The notes beneath the pieces were generated by a model, which was not told where the DNA came from, made no database searches, and saw only the letters and a program-made list of their open reading frames with translations. Of a DNA stretch of 64,000 nt, positions 1 to 11,117 are shown piece by piece (position 1 is the first letter of the stretch; every line of letters begins with the position of its first letter). The stretch comes from Flaccisagitta enflata (taxonomy: Eukaryota; Chaetognatha; Sagittoidea; Aphragmophora). The position numbers and the translations under genes are program-made. The stretch covers positions 31,248,001-31,312,000 of the forward strand of contig OZ231127.1 of NCBI GenBank assembly GCA_965153355.1, read 5' to 3'.

Positions 1-368
1 AATTAAAGCTTCGCCCAAGCGGGGAAACCCGAAAAAAAACAAAAGATCTGTATCGTCTTAGAAATTTTTTCCGAAATGCGTTATGGCGAATTTGGCTCAA
101 CGGCCTCATATTTTGTTTTGGAAATGCACAAGGAAAAAAGAAGCAAAAACGTCGCGGGCGGGTGGGTAGGGGACTCGGCCCCCCCCCCCCTTCCTCAACG
201 CACACATAGTTAACGACCCACGGGATACCTTATCAGGCTGTCCTGATTCATTCTTGCATCACTAATCGGGAACAGACTAGACCGTCAACAGTGATCTGTC
301 CATTTGTCTGTTTGGTAATGGTTTCTCATTCGTCCATCGGTCATCTATCGGTAGAGGACGCGCCAATT

Positions 369-562
369 TCAGGTCAGTGCAGTAACAAATGTACCATTAA
401 TGGGTTCCAGGTTATTCAGATATTCGTCGGTTTGGTTGATTTTTTCTCGTAGTTTCGTGCACTCTTCCTTCAAAGTGTGCAGACCTTGATCAAACATCAA
501 CGCCGTTGGCCCCAGATCGATGTGAACCCAGGCGATGTGCTCCTTGACTTGATTTAAATCAA
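369..562 (-). CDS. Gene A exon 3: coiled-coil-like C-terminus (probable)
   Basis: The acceptor is good: a pyrimidine tract of about 18 bases ending CAAAG at 563-564. The exon opens in phase 1, matching the end of the EGF exon, and runs 63 codons to a TGA at 369-371. Residues include a heptad-like run (LHTLKEECTKLREKINQTDE) typical of a short coiled coil, with one cysteine that could link chains. An N-x-T glycosylation site lies near the end. With exons 1 and 2 the product would be about 136 residues. The exon could instead belong to another transcript if exon 2 is terminal. I saw no AATAAA-type signal between 369 and the window edge. Confidence 0.4.
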
Positions 563-862
563 CTTTGAGAAAGAGAAAATGGAAGTGTGTGGAGAGGGGG
601 GGGGGGTATATGGGTAGTGGTAGCCGGTGAGGTTGTGACATTAATGCAGGAATCGCTCGCTAAAACGTTGCAGATCGAGAGACTGACGGACTGACAGACT
701 GACTGACCGACACAGCACCGCGCCTACAGAGGTTTGCGCAAGCTACTTAAAATGGAGAAAATTCAGATGATATCATGGAGATTATGATGATAGAGCAAGA
801 ACGCAAAATGCAAGCTGTGCTCGGATTGTGAGGCCATGAGGGTAAGATATTTCATTCCGTAC

Positions 863-973
863 GCGCGCAGTCTCTGCCGTAGAATCCGGGATTACAGTCG
901 CATAGGAAGTCTTCGCCGAGATCGTAACATCGTCCTCTTCCATGACAGTTTTGTCCCAAGCAATTATCTACGA
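863..973 (-). CDS. Gene A exon 2: EGF-like domain
   Basis: A strong acceptor (a pyrimidine run ending CTTTCAG) precedes 111 coding bases. They contain six cysteines spaced C-x4-C-x5-C-x8-C-x1-C-x8-C, ending in a GFYGRDC motif, which is the signature of an EGF-like domain held by three disulfides. The exon is phase 1 at both ends, as is usual for mobile EGF exons, if the donor is GT at 861-862. That donor (GTACGG) is weak. The alternative is that translation simply runs on for a few codons to a TGA just beyond it, giving a protein of only a leader and one EGF domain. No calcium-binding Asp/Asn consensus is obvious before the first cysteine beyond a V-D-N. Confidence 0.6.
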
Positions 974-1042
974 CTGAAAGAAGGGACCATCGAAAAAAAG
1001 TCCTTTTAAAACCGGGAGTAGCTTAATCTTTTTTTACTTTTT

Positions 1043-1185
1043 TTTTGGTGCGCAAATCGGCGCTTTGGCGACAAAGCACCTCTATAACCGGTCATTTTTG
1101 CCCCTTCGTCGGTTGGTTGATCTGTCCGTCACGCAAACGCTTGATTAACCACCCGGCACAGCCATTGGCCTACTTGGCCTTGTTT
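1043..1185 (+). mobile_element. Hairpin-ended element, family B, copy 1 (diverged)
   Basis: Begins with a disrupted version of the GGTGCGACAAAGCACC hairpin, has a short GTCGGTTGGTTG core and ends at GGCCTACTTGGCCTTGTT. It lies in intron 1 of gene A. Confidence 0.65.
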
Positions 1186-1556
1186 TGTCAGAGTAAAATC
1201 TAAAAAAACAAAAAAAAAACCGTTAGGCTTAAGATGGCTTTTATGCTATGAACATAATTGTTTACACACTAGTGGTTTTCTTTATTTTTCATCATTTATA
1301 GAGAGCAAAAGCTGCTAACCACAACATTTTAAAGCAAGTTTGTTAGCAGTTAGGATAGGCAGGACCAGTGGTATAATAATGCGACCAAGAATTAAACAAA
1401 AGTATTGTGTTAACGACCGGCAGACAGCGAATGGAATGCACGCGTACAAGACAACACAAGCTTACATGTCTAAAGGGCATGGCAACAGACATCACTCAGA
1501 GAATTGAGTTTTTGACTGATTGAAATGACTCACATAACATTCTTCATCTTGCGATA

Positions 1557-2161
1557 CAGTGGGGTTCGTGGAATAACAGCCTAAACTGGAGGAAGGTATT
1601 TAAGTGTCTTAATTTCATTTGACAAACTTAATATTTGAAATATAAGTTGTTCACTTGATGCTTTTGTCCCTGAGTTTTTTTGTTGCTATGGAAACCAAAA
1701 TTATTTTTTCAAACATTTATAACCACTAAAATATCAATATTTTGAGAAATATTGTCAGGGAACATTGCTTAGAATTAAATTTGCTACAACTTTCCCACAG
1801 TATGTTCAGTAAAAATATTGCTCGTTTGGCCGTTGCTAGGGGGCATCACACCTAGCAACCGTTAAATGATGCTCCCTAGCAACGGCTAAATGAGCAATAT
1901 TCTTACAGGACATACTGTGGGAAAGTTGTAGCAAATTTAAATCTGAGCAATGTTCCCTGATAATATTTGTTAAGATATTGATTGATATTCTAGCTGTTAT
2001 AAATGTTCAAAAAATAATTCTAGTTTCCATAGCAACCGAAAAACTCAGGGACAACAGCATCAAGTGAAGAACTTACATTCCAAATATCAAGTTTGTCAAA
2101 TGAAATTAAGACATTTAAATACCTTCCTCCAGTTTAGGCTGTTATTCCACGAACCCCACTG
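1557..2161. mobile_element. Fold-back element a (Tc1/mariner-like ends)
   Basis: A 605-bp imperfect palindrome. The ends read CAGTGGGGTTCGTGG and its complement, flanked by TA on both sides (1555-1556, 2162-2163), the target duplication of Tc1/mariner transposons. The arms of nearly 300 bp meet around 1850-1870 near a GTTGCTAGG inverted pair. No transposase is present, so it is non-autonomous. The inner halves of the arms match those of the elements at 4587-5149 and 43035-43608, while the outer tips differ. Confidence 0.85.
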
Positions 2162-2189
2162 TATGCTTTTTACAAGAGCCTCGATTCAC

Positions 2190-2295
2190 CTCCGTTTTCC
2201 GCCGATGTCCCGAAGCCTTGAACGACATTCAAGTCCGTCGTTGATGAGGATAAAACCAAGACGCCCACAGCTAACAAAATGATCGTTGGAGACAT
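2190..2295 (-). CDS. Gene A exon 1: signal peptide of a small secreted EGF-like protein
   Basis: The exon starts at an ATG whose complement lies at 2293-2295. It encodes 35 residues plus one base. Residues 1 to about 19 form a typical signal peptide: a short polar start, a hydrophobic core of Ile, Leu, Val and Ala, then a Ser/Thr-rich cleavage region. The open frame stops soon after the proposed splice donor (GGAG then GTGAATC), which supports splicing. The exon ends in phase 1 and fits the phase-1 EGF exon at 863-973. The intron (974-2189) holds a fold-back element and a hairpin-ended element. The secreted role is inferred from the leader. I see no clear TATA box upstream. The product is not recognised as a named protein. 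Confidence 0.6.
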
Positions 2296-2299
2296 TTGT

Positions 2300-3626
2300 T
2301 TCAGCACTACAACGCCTTCAATCTGCTTTAGTGGTGCAAAGGTTTCGTATATGTTTGTAAAAGTGAAAGTTTATCAAGGTTGGTGATCCAAGAAAAAAAA
2401 AACTACGTCACTTCTTGATTCAGATAGTAGGTTCAGAAATAAAAGATTCTAGACTAAAACTTTATGGCCTGTTGATATTTTGGATCGCGTACATGTAACT
2501 CAACACATCACTATTTCGATCTGAAATTACATGATTCCGCCCACGACATTCCTAGTTATTTAAATCTTATGACATCTATGATTAGTTATATTGTGTTATG
2601 ATTGAAACAAGGCCCAGTAGGCCAACGATGCGTCCTCTTTGAATGAATGTTTTTTATGAATGAATGCTTTTTTATGAATAAATGTTTTTTATGAATGAAT
2701 GTTCTTTTATGAATTACTGTTAAATATGAATGAATAAATGATTTTCTTAATGTATGCTACTGGGTTACAATCACTCTTCTTTTGGAAAAATGCATGATTT
2801 TGATGTTTTTAATGAATGCGTTACAGACAGACAGACAGACAGATAGAAAGACAGACAGACAGACAGACAGAGAGACACTGAGACAGACACAGCCTATTAA
2901 GTATTATAGGAACGAGGACGCATCTGAAAATGGCTCAATTGGTTGAGGAATTTTATAAGAAAAAAAGTGCAACCACACAAAAAAGTGAGGCCACAGTTTT
3001 GAATTGGTGGTCATTTTCTTTGAGTCTCCTAAAATCGGTTCAAACGAGCTATATCTTCAAGTTTGTATGAATGATTTTAGTAAATTAGCTTGTAGTAGAT
3101 AATGCGATCAACTTGTTTCCAAAATCTTCCTTCCAATCAAAACGCATTTATGAACCTCTTCCAAACTATCCGGGAATTAGCATAGAACAGAGTACTAAAT
3201 AAACTCAGGAGAGCAATTTTATGAGATCTGGGAAAATGGAGTAAAAATAACCTCATACGTAAAATGCAAAATTAAGGCCATCAGCCATGACAATGCAAGA
3301 CGGAGACTTGAACCACATAGTAGATGACAGAACCTAAATGTTTAAGCGGCTAAGATTTTCTACTAAGGAAACATCTTTCAAACAGATCTAGTTTTATGGC
3401 GCAAATCACCTATTTCCATTCTATTGCCTAGACTTGTGGGGGTGCTGATGGACGAACGAAACAAAACAAAGCAAGGGGGCAAAAGTCACCGATGAGCGAC
3501 TTATTTTTACACAGCCATCTATCTTTGAAACAGAACCATTTAAATTTCGGCGATTTAAATTGAATCTTAATGATAACGATATCGCTTTACCACCGACCAC
3601 AAAGCAATGTCAAAGTGACCAATAGA
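2300..3626. other. No gene seen; short tandem repeats
   Basis: Mostly AT-rich unique sequence. At 2637-2750 an imperfect 21-22 bp unit containing TATGAATGAATG is repeated about five times. At 2820-2891 there is an (ACAG)n tract. No exon or RNA gene is recognised. Confidence 0.6.
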
Positions 3627-3628
3627 TA

Positions 3629-4239
3629 CAGTACTTTCCGAGCAAACCCGGCAAAAACTGGAGGATTAATTTCTATTACTTTAATTTCATTTCCCAAACT
3701 TCATTTTTTGTATCTAACTTAATTAAAAGATACTTAATTCCTTGAACATATTTTGCTGTCAAAAAAAAACTCGTTAAATCAAAGTGGATGAAGACATCAA
3801 TTTGGAGTATTCTAACCCAGACCATTAGATTCGGCAGAAAATTTTACCTATCCTAGACAACAAGAACAGCTCAACCAGACAACTATTTTAGATTCTATGG
3901 CCATGTTAAGTTTTTGAGGACAATTGTCTTAAAATAATTTAGGACAATTGTCCTTTAAAACTTTAAATAGCCATAAAAGCTGAAGTATTTGTCTGATTGA
4001 GCTGTTCTTGTTGTCTAGGATAGGTAAAATTTTCTGCGGAATCCAATGGTCTGGGTTAAAACACTCCAAATTGATGTCTTCATGCACTTTGATTTCACGA
4101 GTTATTTTTTTTTTGACAACAAAATATGAATTAAGCATCTTTTGATTAAGTTAAATACCAAACAAGAAGTTTAGGAAATGAAATTAAAGTATCAAAAATT
4201 AATCCTCCAGTTTTTGCTGGGTTTGCTCGGAAGGTACTG
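3629..4239. mobile_element. Fold-back element d (TA-flanked)
   Basis: Inverted arms of roughly 300 bp with tips CAGTACTTTCCGAGC and complement, flanked by TA at 3627-3628 and 4240-4241. Arms share blocks such as CTATCCTAGACAACAAGAAC. Open reading frames here are by-products of the palindrome. Non-autonomous Tc1/mariner-like by its target duplication. Confidence 0.82.
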
Positions 4240-4242
4240 TAT

Positions 4243-4585
4243 GTACATTAGCCTAACAACTATTTATGCGATGTCATAAAAAAGTTCTCTATCAAAGGGA
4301 TACGGCCCAAAATCATGTTTACAGATGGTCCATGAACAAATTTTAGCCCTAGAACCCCTATAAATTGGCGCTGCCACCCACCCCCTTTCCCATAGTAAAA
4401 CACAGGCAAAAATCCTTCCTGTACATTTTCTATGGGATATGAGGAGGGGTGGCGGCGGCAATTTTTAGAGGTCTCAGGATCAAATTTTTGTTGCGGTTTA
4501 TCTGTGTAGATGATTTTGACTCATATCCCTCTGATAGAGAACTTTCCTAGGACTTTGCAAAAATTTTTGTTATGCAAATGTACAT
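4243..4585. repeat. Inverted repeat e between two fold-back elements
   Basis: Imperfect inverted repeat: TATGTACATT near 4240 pairs with AATGTACATA near 4580, and AGTTCTCTATC near 4284 pairs with GATAGAGAACTTT near 4536. Its tips overlap the ends of the elements on both sides, so it may be a third insertion or a rearranged neighbour. Confidence 0.5.
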
Positions 4586-4586
4586 A

Positions 4587-5149
4587 CAGTAGATCTCGTC
4601 TAGACTTGAGATAACGGGGGCAAGCATAGTGGAAAGACGAATGAAGGCAGGGAAGCAATATTTGGATCATAGACTAATCAAAGGATGATTAATTCCCCAT
4701 GATAGCTGGTTGCCATGGAAACTCATTTCCATGTATTCTCGCTAAAGTATCAATATTTTGAGAGATTTTTTTAGGGAACATTGCTTAAAATAGAATTTGC
4801 TACAACTTTCCCACAGTATGTTCTGTAAGAATGTCGCTCGTTTGGCCGTTGCTAGGGAGCGTATCCATGTGTGACAACCCCTAGCAACCGCTAAACGAGC
4901 GACATTCTTACAGAACATACTGTGGGAAAGTTGTAACAAATTTTATTTTAAGCAATGTTCCCTAAAAAAATCTCTCAAAATATTGATACTTTAGCGAGAA
5001 TACATGAAAATGTGTTTCCATGGCAACCAGCTATCATGGGCAATAAAGCATCCCGTTATTAGTCTATGTTTGAAATATCACTCCCCTGGCTTTATTTGTT
5101 TTCCTACAATACTTGCCCCCGTTATCTCAAGTCTAGACAAGATCTACTG
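4587..5149. mobile_element. Fold-back element b (Tc1/mariner-like ends)
   Basis: A 563-bp near-palindrome with tips CAGTAGATCTCGTCTAGAC and complement, flanked by TA at 4585-4586 and 5150-5151. The centre near 4870 has a CCCTAGCAAC / GTTGCTAGG pair. It belongs to the same family as 43035-43608. Confidence 0.87.
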
Positions 5150-5460
5150 TATAACATCAGCAATTACGAGTCGCCAGTAAATCAGCTTAATTTTAATGTC
5201 CCAGATTTTACTGTTTTTCTGTTTTGCATTTTTAATTTGAAACAGGAACATAAAAAATGTTTCAATGAAAGTTCGCGCAAATATTTGAACTTTTCCTGAG
5301 CCAATGGTATCTTTGTGATTGATTTGCGATAAGACACAAAATGCGCAAGTGGGTACCACTTTTAGCTACTTTTGTTTACATCGTTTTTTAGAACTGGCGA
5401 CTCTTTTTTGCTGATGAAATTAACCGACGGACCGAGGGATGAAGCCAGGAAAAACACATT

Positions 5461-5466
5461 TTTATT
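5461..5466 (-). terminator. Possible polyadenylation signal of gene B
   Basis: AATAAA on the minus strand, about 235 bases past the gene B stop codon. The motif is short and could occur by chance. Confidence 0.4.
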
Positions 5467-5699
5467 TACTGTGGTAACTGTTTCGGTTCAGATATAGAGA
5501 AAATGTAAATTATCATGATTGTAAAGCCACATATTTCAGATACATAGCAAGTGTAAATTATCATGGTTGTAAAGCCACATGTTTCATCGATCAAAGCCAA
5601 GCAGTTCAGAGTTCTTAGTACGATGTTGTTAAGTGCGTTCAACCACATTCGTTTACATTCGACTTGACGGGACTTGTTCTTGAGGTGTAGTGTAACTTC

Positions 5700-5772
5700 T
5701 TATCCTTGTAGCCAAATTTCGCAGGCAAATGGCTTTCGGTCGTCGCATGAATAATCGTTCCAGTTATAGGTC
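5700..5772 (-). CDS. Gene B exon 5: end of C-type lectin domain 2 and stop
   Basis: After the acceptor AAAACAG one base completes the codon from exon 4, then 23 codons run to TAA at 5700-5702. The exon supplies YNWNDYSC (the WND calcium ligands) and the closing PFACEIW, so CTLD2 is complete. Total product is about 278 residues: leader, CTLD1, CTLD2 and a very short tail. There is no membrane segment, so it should be secreted. The intron before it (5773-7441) is swollen by a tandem duplication, a fold-back element and two hairpin-ended elements. The small size makes the exon easy to miss, but frame and motif both fit. Confidence 0.82.
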
Positions 5773-5828
5773 CTGTTTTTTGAAGGAAAATGGATAAAAG
5801 GCTATCATTTGTGTTTTTTCCCAATAAA

Positions 5829-6037
5829 TGGAAATTTCTGAAAGAACGCTCATCCCCATATGGCCATTTTAGAGGTCAGTATTCCTATTCAAAAAGATTT
5901 GAAGCTAAAACCGTTGTTACAATATTCTTACGTTTCAGAAAGCCAGACCTTTCGTGAATATTCGTATTTCTTGATTATTACTGGCCAATCTAAAGATCTT
6001 ACACCTAATGAAATTTCTGAAAGAACGCTTATCCCCA
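5829..6037. repeat. Tandem duplication, first copy plus start of second
   Basis: A unit of about 181 bp beginning GAAATTTCTGAAAGAACGCT at 5829 is repeated from 6010. The second copy is interrupted after its first 28 bases by the fold-back element at 6038-6562 and resumes at 6563-6717. It lies in the last intron of gene B. Confidence 0.85.
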
Positions 6038-6562
6038 CAGTCAGCGGACAAAACACAATAGGTATATATATCGCTCCATTGGTTTTGATCCAACCCACTG
6101 ATGTTGAACAGAATGCTGTAAACAACAACTGGTTGTTGAAATTACAGCCGGCTGTTAAGTTACATAGTTGGCAAAAACCCAACTTTCACCAAATAGAATG
6201 AGACCTGCAGATTCATAATCCTGACGAAATTTTAAAAAGTTTGATATGTCACAACATATACTTTTACATGAAAATAAAACATTACTATCATTGTTTAATT
6301 TAATTATAACGCAATATTAAAAAAAAAAATTACAAAAAGTGTTAAGTGATACATATCAAACTTCTCAGAATTTCATCAGGAGTATGAATTTGTTGGTCTC
6401 ATTCTATTTAAGAAAAATTGGATTTTTGCCAACATTGTAACTTAACAGCCGGCTGTAATTTCAACAACCAATTGTTGTATACAGTATTCTATTCAACATC
6501 AGTGGGTTGGATGAAAACCAACGGAGTGATATAAATACCTATTGTGTTTTGTCCGCTGACTG
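6038..6562. mobile_element. Fold-back element f with 4-bp target duplication
   Basis: Inverted arms begin CAGTCAGCGGACAAAACACA and meet near 6300. The flanks CCCA (6034-6037 and 6563-6566) form a 4-bp target duplication, confirmed because removing the element restores the uninterrupted tandem copy. Superfamily not assigned; no transposase. Confidence 0.85.
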
Positions 6563-6717
6563 CCCATATGGCCATTTTAGAGGTCAGTATTCCTATTCAA
6601 AAAGATTTGAAGCTCAAACCGTTGTTACAATATTCTTACGTTTCAGAAAGCCAGACCTTTCGTGAATATTCGTATTTCTTGATAATCACTGGCCAATCTA
6701 AAGATCTTACACCTAAC
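6563..6717. repeat. Tandem duplication, remainder of second copy
   Basis: Continues the unit that starts at 6010. It matches 5854-6009 with only a few substitutions. Confidence 0.83.
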
Positions 6718-6850
6718 ACAGATTATTATAAAAAAGATAATAATCAAAGCATACATGGAAAACAACACAAACAAGTAATGCAGGACAAAAATAACCATTC
6801 TTACATTGTCTCTGTTATGAGGCAGAAAAAATTGCTATGATTGTTCTTTT

Positions 6851-7033
6851 TTTTAGTCGCGTTATACGCGACTCTACACCCGCTTTGTCCGTCGGTTGGT
6901 CCGCTGGTCAGTCCCCTTTTTACTTCTTCGGCGCTTTTGAGAGTTTTGAGCTCACTGCTCCTGCCCAAATGCCCCAGCGACCTTCTCCATCAATGCTCCT
7001 GCGACTAGGGTAGCCGTGTATTCGGACTTGTTT
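6851..7033 (+). mobile_element. Hairpin-ended element, family A, copy 1
   Basis: Starts TTTTAGTCGCG with the hairpin AGTCGCG-ttat-ACGCGACT, then a GTCGGTTGGTCC core, CTCCTGCCCAAATGC blocks, and ends near CGTGTATTCGGACTTGTT. The layout is that of non-autonomous Helentron-like elements read in reverse. Confidence 0.75.
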
Positions 7034-7120
7034 TTTGTCACTTGCGCTTGAACGTTCTGATAAACAAGGTTTTTACTTGCTTGTTTCACAGTAAGTTTCC
7101 AAAAGAAAAGCATTACAACT

Positions 7121-7347
7121 TTTTAGTCGCGTGCTACGCAACTCTACACCCCGCTATGTCGGTGGGTCGGTCAGTCGGTCGGTTGGTCGGTTGGTCGGTC
7201 GGTCGGTTGGTCGGTCCCCTTTTTAATTTTTTGGTGTTTTTGAGCTTTTTTAGCATACCGCTCCTGCCCAAATGCTCTAGTGACCTTCCCCAGCGCTGCT
7301 CCTGCCCACTCACACACGACTGGGGTAGCCGTGTATCCGGCCTTGTT
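7121..7347 (+). mobile_element. Hairpin-ended element, family A, copy 2
   Basis: Same layout as 6851-7033, with a longer (GGTC)n core at about 7165-7220 and the end CCGTGTATCCGGCCTTGTT. It sits in the last intron of gene B, 94 bp from the exon 4 donor. Confidence 0.8.
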
Positions 7348-7441
7348 TTCTTACCGGCGAGCGAAGCTGATGTGTCTGAGACAGTCAATAGATTGCATAC
7401 AATATCCGAGGAATAGAAATGAAAAGACAGATTTGACTTAC

Positions 7442-7584
7442 CCTGACACTATGTTCGCTTCAATACAGTCTTCCGTGCTTACAACGTTATCGCCGTCATT
7501 TGGTTCCCCCACGTTGAATAACTTCTGGGAGGAGTCGAATGGCCTGCCGCTTTCCCATTTAAAGTCTCCCTCGACTGAATCGCC
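7442..7584 (-). CDS. Gene B exon 4: C-type lectin domain 2 with the mannose-type EPN motif
   Basis: The acceptor TTTCTAG is followed by 47 codons plus two bases. The donor is a consensus GTAAGT at 7436-7441. Visible motifs are FKWESGRPF and GEPNDGDN, followed by an Asp-Cys. Glu-Pro-Asn is the calcium-site triad that in known CTLDs favours mannose, GlcNAc or fucose type sugars; Gln-Pro-Asp would favour galactose. Together with the WND in exon 5 this predicts an active calcium-dependent sugar site in domain 2. The sugar preference is family knowledge and has not been shown here. Confidence 0.87.
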
Positions 7585-7706
7585 CTAGAAATAAATTTCA
7601 GTCAACGGTAAGATTTTTCATTTCTCTTGATAATGCTTTACTTCATTATCAACATTACTGACGACATAACGGCAATGCCTTGAATGTTCTTTGCCCCGAC
7701 AGTTAC

Positions 7707-7916
7707 CCCCAGATCATTTAGACCAATCCAAGTTCTTGAGCGTCCCATTATCCATCTGTTGGCTGCGCCATTGTTCACCGTCAGCAGATGACCCCCACAC
7801 TCCAAATTGTTGCAATAGCTTTTAGCCTCGTACCATGTCTTGTGGGAAGAGAAATATTTAACGGCTCTTCCTGGAACTGATGTCGTGTCAAACCCCGACA
7901 AAGTCAAATCTCGCAC
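7707..7916 (-). CDS. Gene B exon 3: first half of C-type lectin domain 2
   Basis: The acceptor is TGACTCACAG. There are exactly 70 codons, phase 0 at both ends, and the donor is GGG then GTAACT. The sequence has the CTLD hallmarks TWYEAKSYC, ECGGHLLTV and the strand TWIGLNDLG, which is almost the family consensus for the WIGL motif. An inserted linker of about 15 residues separates this domain from CTLD1. The intron to exon 4 is short (7585-7706). Confidence 0.87.
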
Positions 7917-8109
7917 CTGTGAGTCAAATATCAAGTATAATTATTTTAAACGCTTTTGAGAATTAAATACAATACAATCCAATCCGAGAAGGTGAGGAAA
8001 AGTCTTTTGAACAAGGAGTTTTGCTTTTCTCCTCCCAGGTCAGTGGGAGTGTCAGCCCCACTCCACATCTCAGACGCTAAATCTAGAATATACATATGCG
8101 CGCGCGCGT

Positions 8110-8318
<209 letters not shown>

Positions 8319-8566
8319 TGCGTGTGTGCGCCCAAACGTTCTTCGCCTTTTGTTTAGGTAATGTTTTAGGTCTAGGGGTGGGGTTCAGGTTATGAAAGAG
8401 TTTGGGGATAGGGCCAGACTGTCAGTGCATGTGTTTGTGTTCGTGTTTGTATTTGTGAGTGTGTCGTTTCAGGAAAGATTGCCCCTTCCCCCTCCCCACA
8501 CAAACTTCGAGCGCTGGCGATGCTATCAAGTACTTAATTATCAATCAGCGGCGTCAGATTTTTAAC

Positions 8567-8760
8567 CTGACAGGCGAAACTCTGCTTGATACTGCAGCTT
8601 TTGACAGACAACTTTTTCCACTTGTCATTCGCAGAAACGCACGAGTCATTGAAAGGACCAAGAATTCCGATGTTGTCCTTCGAGTAGCCGTCGATGGCAT
8701 CGCCGTTTTTCCAAGTCAGATTCCCATGATGACCGATTCCGTCGATCCACACAAAACCCT
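8567..8760 (-). CDS. Gene B exon 2: second half of C-type lectin domain 1
   Basis: The acceptor is AATTTTAG. Two bases complete the codon split from exon 1, then 64 codons follow. The exon carries the rest of CTLD1: the W-I-D-G strand, TWKNGD, a cysteine, W-K-K-L, a cysteine and the closing SFACQ. The calcium and sugar-binding positions are not conserved, with no EPN or QPD and no WND. CTLD1 is therefore probably structural or binds ligand without calcium. The exon ends in phase 0 at a CAG with donor GTTAAA, which is weak but followed by a matching phase-0 acceptor at exon 3. The intron to exon 3 (7917-8566) contains a long (CA)n run. Confidence 0.83.
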
Positions 8761-8980
8761 CTAAAATTTGAATAAGAAATTATTTGTGAGATGAAATATC
8801 GCTTCAAGGCACAGTAAAGGCAGCTGTCGCCGTATGTAAAAAGTTGTGAACCTACACATGTGGTGATTTTTTTGGTTTCGTATGATCTATTTTTAACCGA
8901 GCAATTGTTTTAGATCTACGTGCTTTTCATCATAAGGCTTCTAAGTTTTAAAACCGATAACCGATTACACATTAAATTAC

Positions 8981-9197
8981 CTCCGTTTTCTTCCGCCCAC
9001 GTATAAATGTAATTATGAAGTTCTTTCGAATCAACTCTCAGTAGTTCTCCACATTCCGCATAACAGGTCGACGCTGCGTCACGCCAAGATTTTGATTCCG
9101 CGTGAATGTTGACCTTTTTGCCCGAAACATCGATGTAATTAAACGTCCAGACTGAACAGCTTTGAATCGCCAATCCGAAGAAGAGGCAAAGTAACAT
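8981..9197 (-). CDS. Gene B exon 1: signal peptide and first half of C-type lectin domain 1
   Basis: The ATG (complement at 9195-9197) opens 72 codons plus one base. Residues 1 to about 16 form a signal peptide with a Leu/Phe core. The rest is the N-terminal half of a C-type lectin-like domain (CTLD), with the usual W-x3-A-x3-C pattern (SWRDAASTC), a cysteine-glycine step and a hydrophobic strand ending before ENG. The donor is GGAG then GTAATT, phase 1. A repeat resembling the hairpin-ended family A begins about 23 bases upstream of the ATG. The 5' UTR or promoter has therefore been invaded, or a further untranslated exon lies upstream. The lectin assignment is secure; the ligand is unknown. 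Confidence 0.85.
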
Positions 9198-9219
9198 CCT
9201 GAAGACAGGTGGAAAAAAT

Positions 9220-10129
9220 TAAGTTGCGTGCGGGTGGGCATTTGAGGTCACCAGAGCATTTGGGCAGGAGCAGGGAGGTCAAAGAATAGAGATAATAGCA
9301 GCCCAAAGGCAGTAAGTGGTCAGCGGTACCCGTGCCCTGCTTGAGTAGTATGTGATTTAGGTTGAGGGGGAGCAGGGCAGCGGCCCCGAAGGGGACGAAG
9401 TCCTGTAGAACACAGGGGGAATCTGTCCGTCCGTCCATCCGTCCGTCCGTCCTTCTCTCAGCCTTCCTTCTGTCTAGGAAGCCCTGTTATTCAAACTCTC
9501 ATTGAATAACATGGAGAAATGACAAAAGGCAGTATATGGACAAGGGTACCCCTGCTCTTCTTGAGAAGTTTGTAGGTTAAGTTGAGGGGGGAGCAGGCCA
9601 GGATCTAGGTCTCTGAGGCCAGAATCTGGGTCTCAGAGGCCAGGGTTGGAGTCTCTGAGGCCAGGATTTGGGTCTTTGAGGCCAGGATTTAGGGCCTTGA
9701 GGCCAGGTCCTGGGTCCGGGAGGCCAGAATCTGGGTCATAGAGATCAAGATCTAGATCTCTGAGGCTAGGATTAGGGTTTTAGAGGCCAGAATCTGGGTA
9801 TTAGAAACCAGGATCTAGATCTTAGGGGCCAAAATGATAGAATTTTGACCAAAATTCAGGTTTTCTAGCCAGAATTTAGCCAGTTTGCTTGGATTTGGGC
9901 CATTTTGCTTGGATTTGGGCCCCAAAGGAGACAAAGCCCTGAGAATGGGGCGGGGGGGGGGGGACGGACGACGGACGTACGGACGGACGGACGGACGGAC
10001 AGATTCCCCCTGTGTTCTACAGGACTTCGTCCCCTTCGGGGCCGCTGCCCAAAAAACATAAAAAAGTAAGATATGACCGACGGTCGGACGGACAAAGCGA
10101 GGTATAGAGTCGCGTAGCACGCGAATAAA
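9220..10129 (-). mobile_element. Family A element split by a family C element
   Basis: A family A head (GCGTGCGGGTGGGC, then CATTTGGGCAGGAGC) lies at 9225-9275 and the family A tail, hairpin GTCGCGTAGCACGCGA, at 10105-10125. The interval between is occupied by the family C element at 9315-10050. The outermost family A head sequence is missing or diverged. Confidence 0.6.
9315..10050 (+). mobile_element. Family C element, copy 1, with GAGGCC-phased tandem core
   Basis: Inverted ends contain a CCCCGAAGGGG hairpin next to GAAGTCCTGTAGAACACAGG (left about 9380-9420, right about 10000-10050). Between them lies a tandem array of about 30-bp units (9596-9835) with the pattern GAGGCCAGGATTTGGGTCT. 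No protein is coded. Two related copies lie at 11526-11930 and 39898-40300. Confidence 0.7.
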
Positions 10130-10371
10130 GAGAGTGTAGCAGACATCACTCACCTATAACAAATTCGGTAGTTTTATAGATTTTCTTGTCGCTTGCTCGG
10201 TGTAAATTTGGATTTTCTTTAAGAGAGATCTTTTTATCGCGTTTTGGTGGTTATGCTTTCTAAGTAATAAGTTGTTGACAGTCGGAATGTTTACATTCAC
10301 AATTCGGTCGCATGCACGTAAGTTCATAGCGTCTACACACGTTTTCTAACGTTCACTATTCACCAATCAGC

Positions 10372-11117
<746 letters not shown>

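Noticed and set aside
2820-2891. (ACAG)n tract as a CRISPR-like or hairpin-element core
   Set aside because: No regular spacers and no element ends on either side; a plain microsatellite.
5860-6201. 113-codon plus-strand frame
   Set aside because: It crosses the junction of a tandem duplication into a fold-back element, so it is an accident of repeats.
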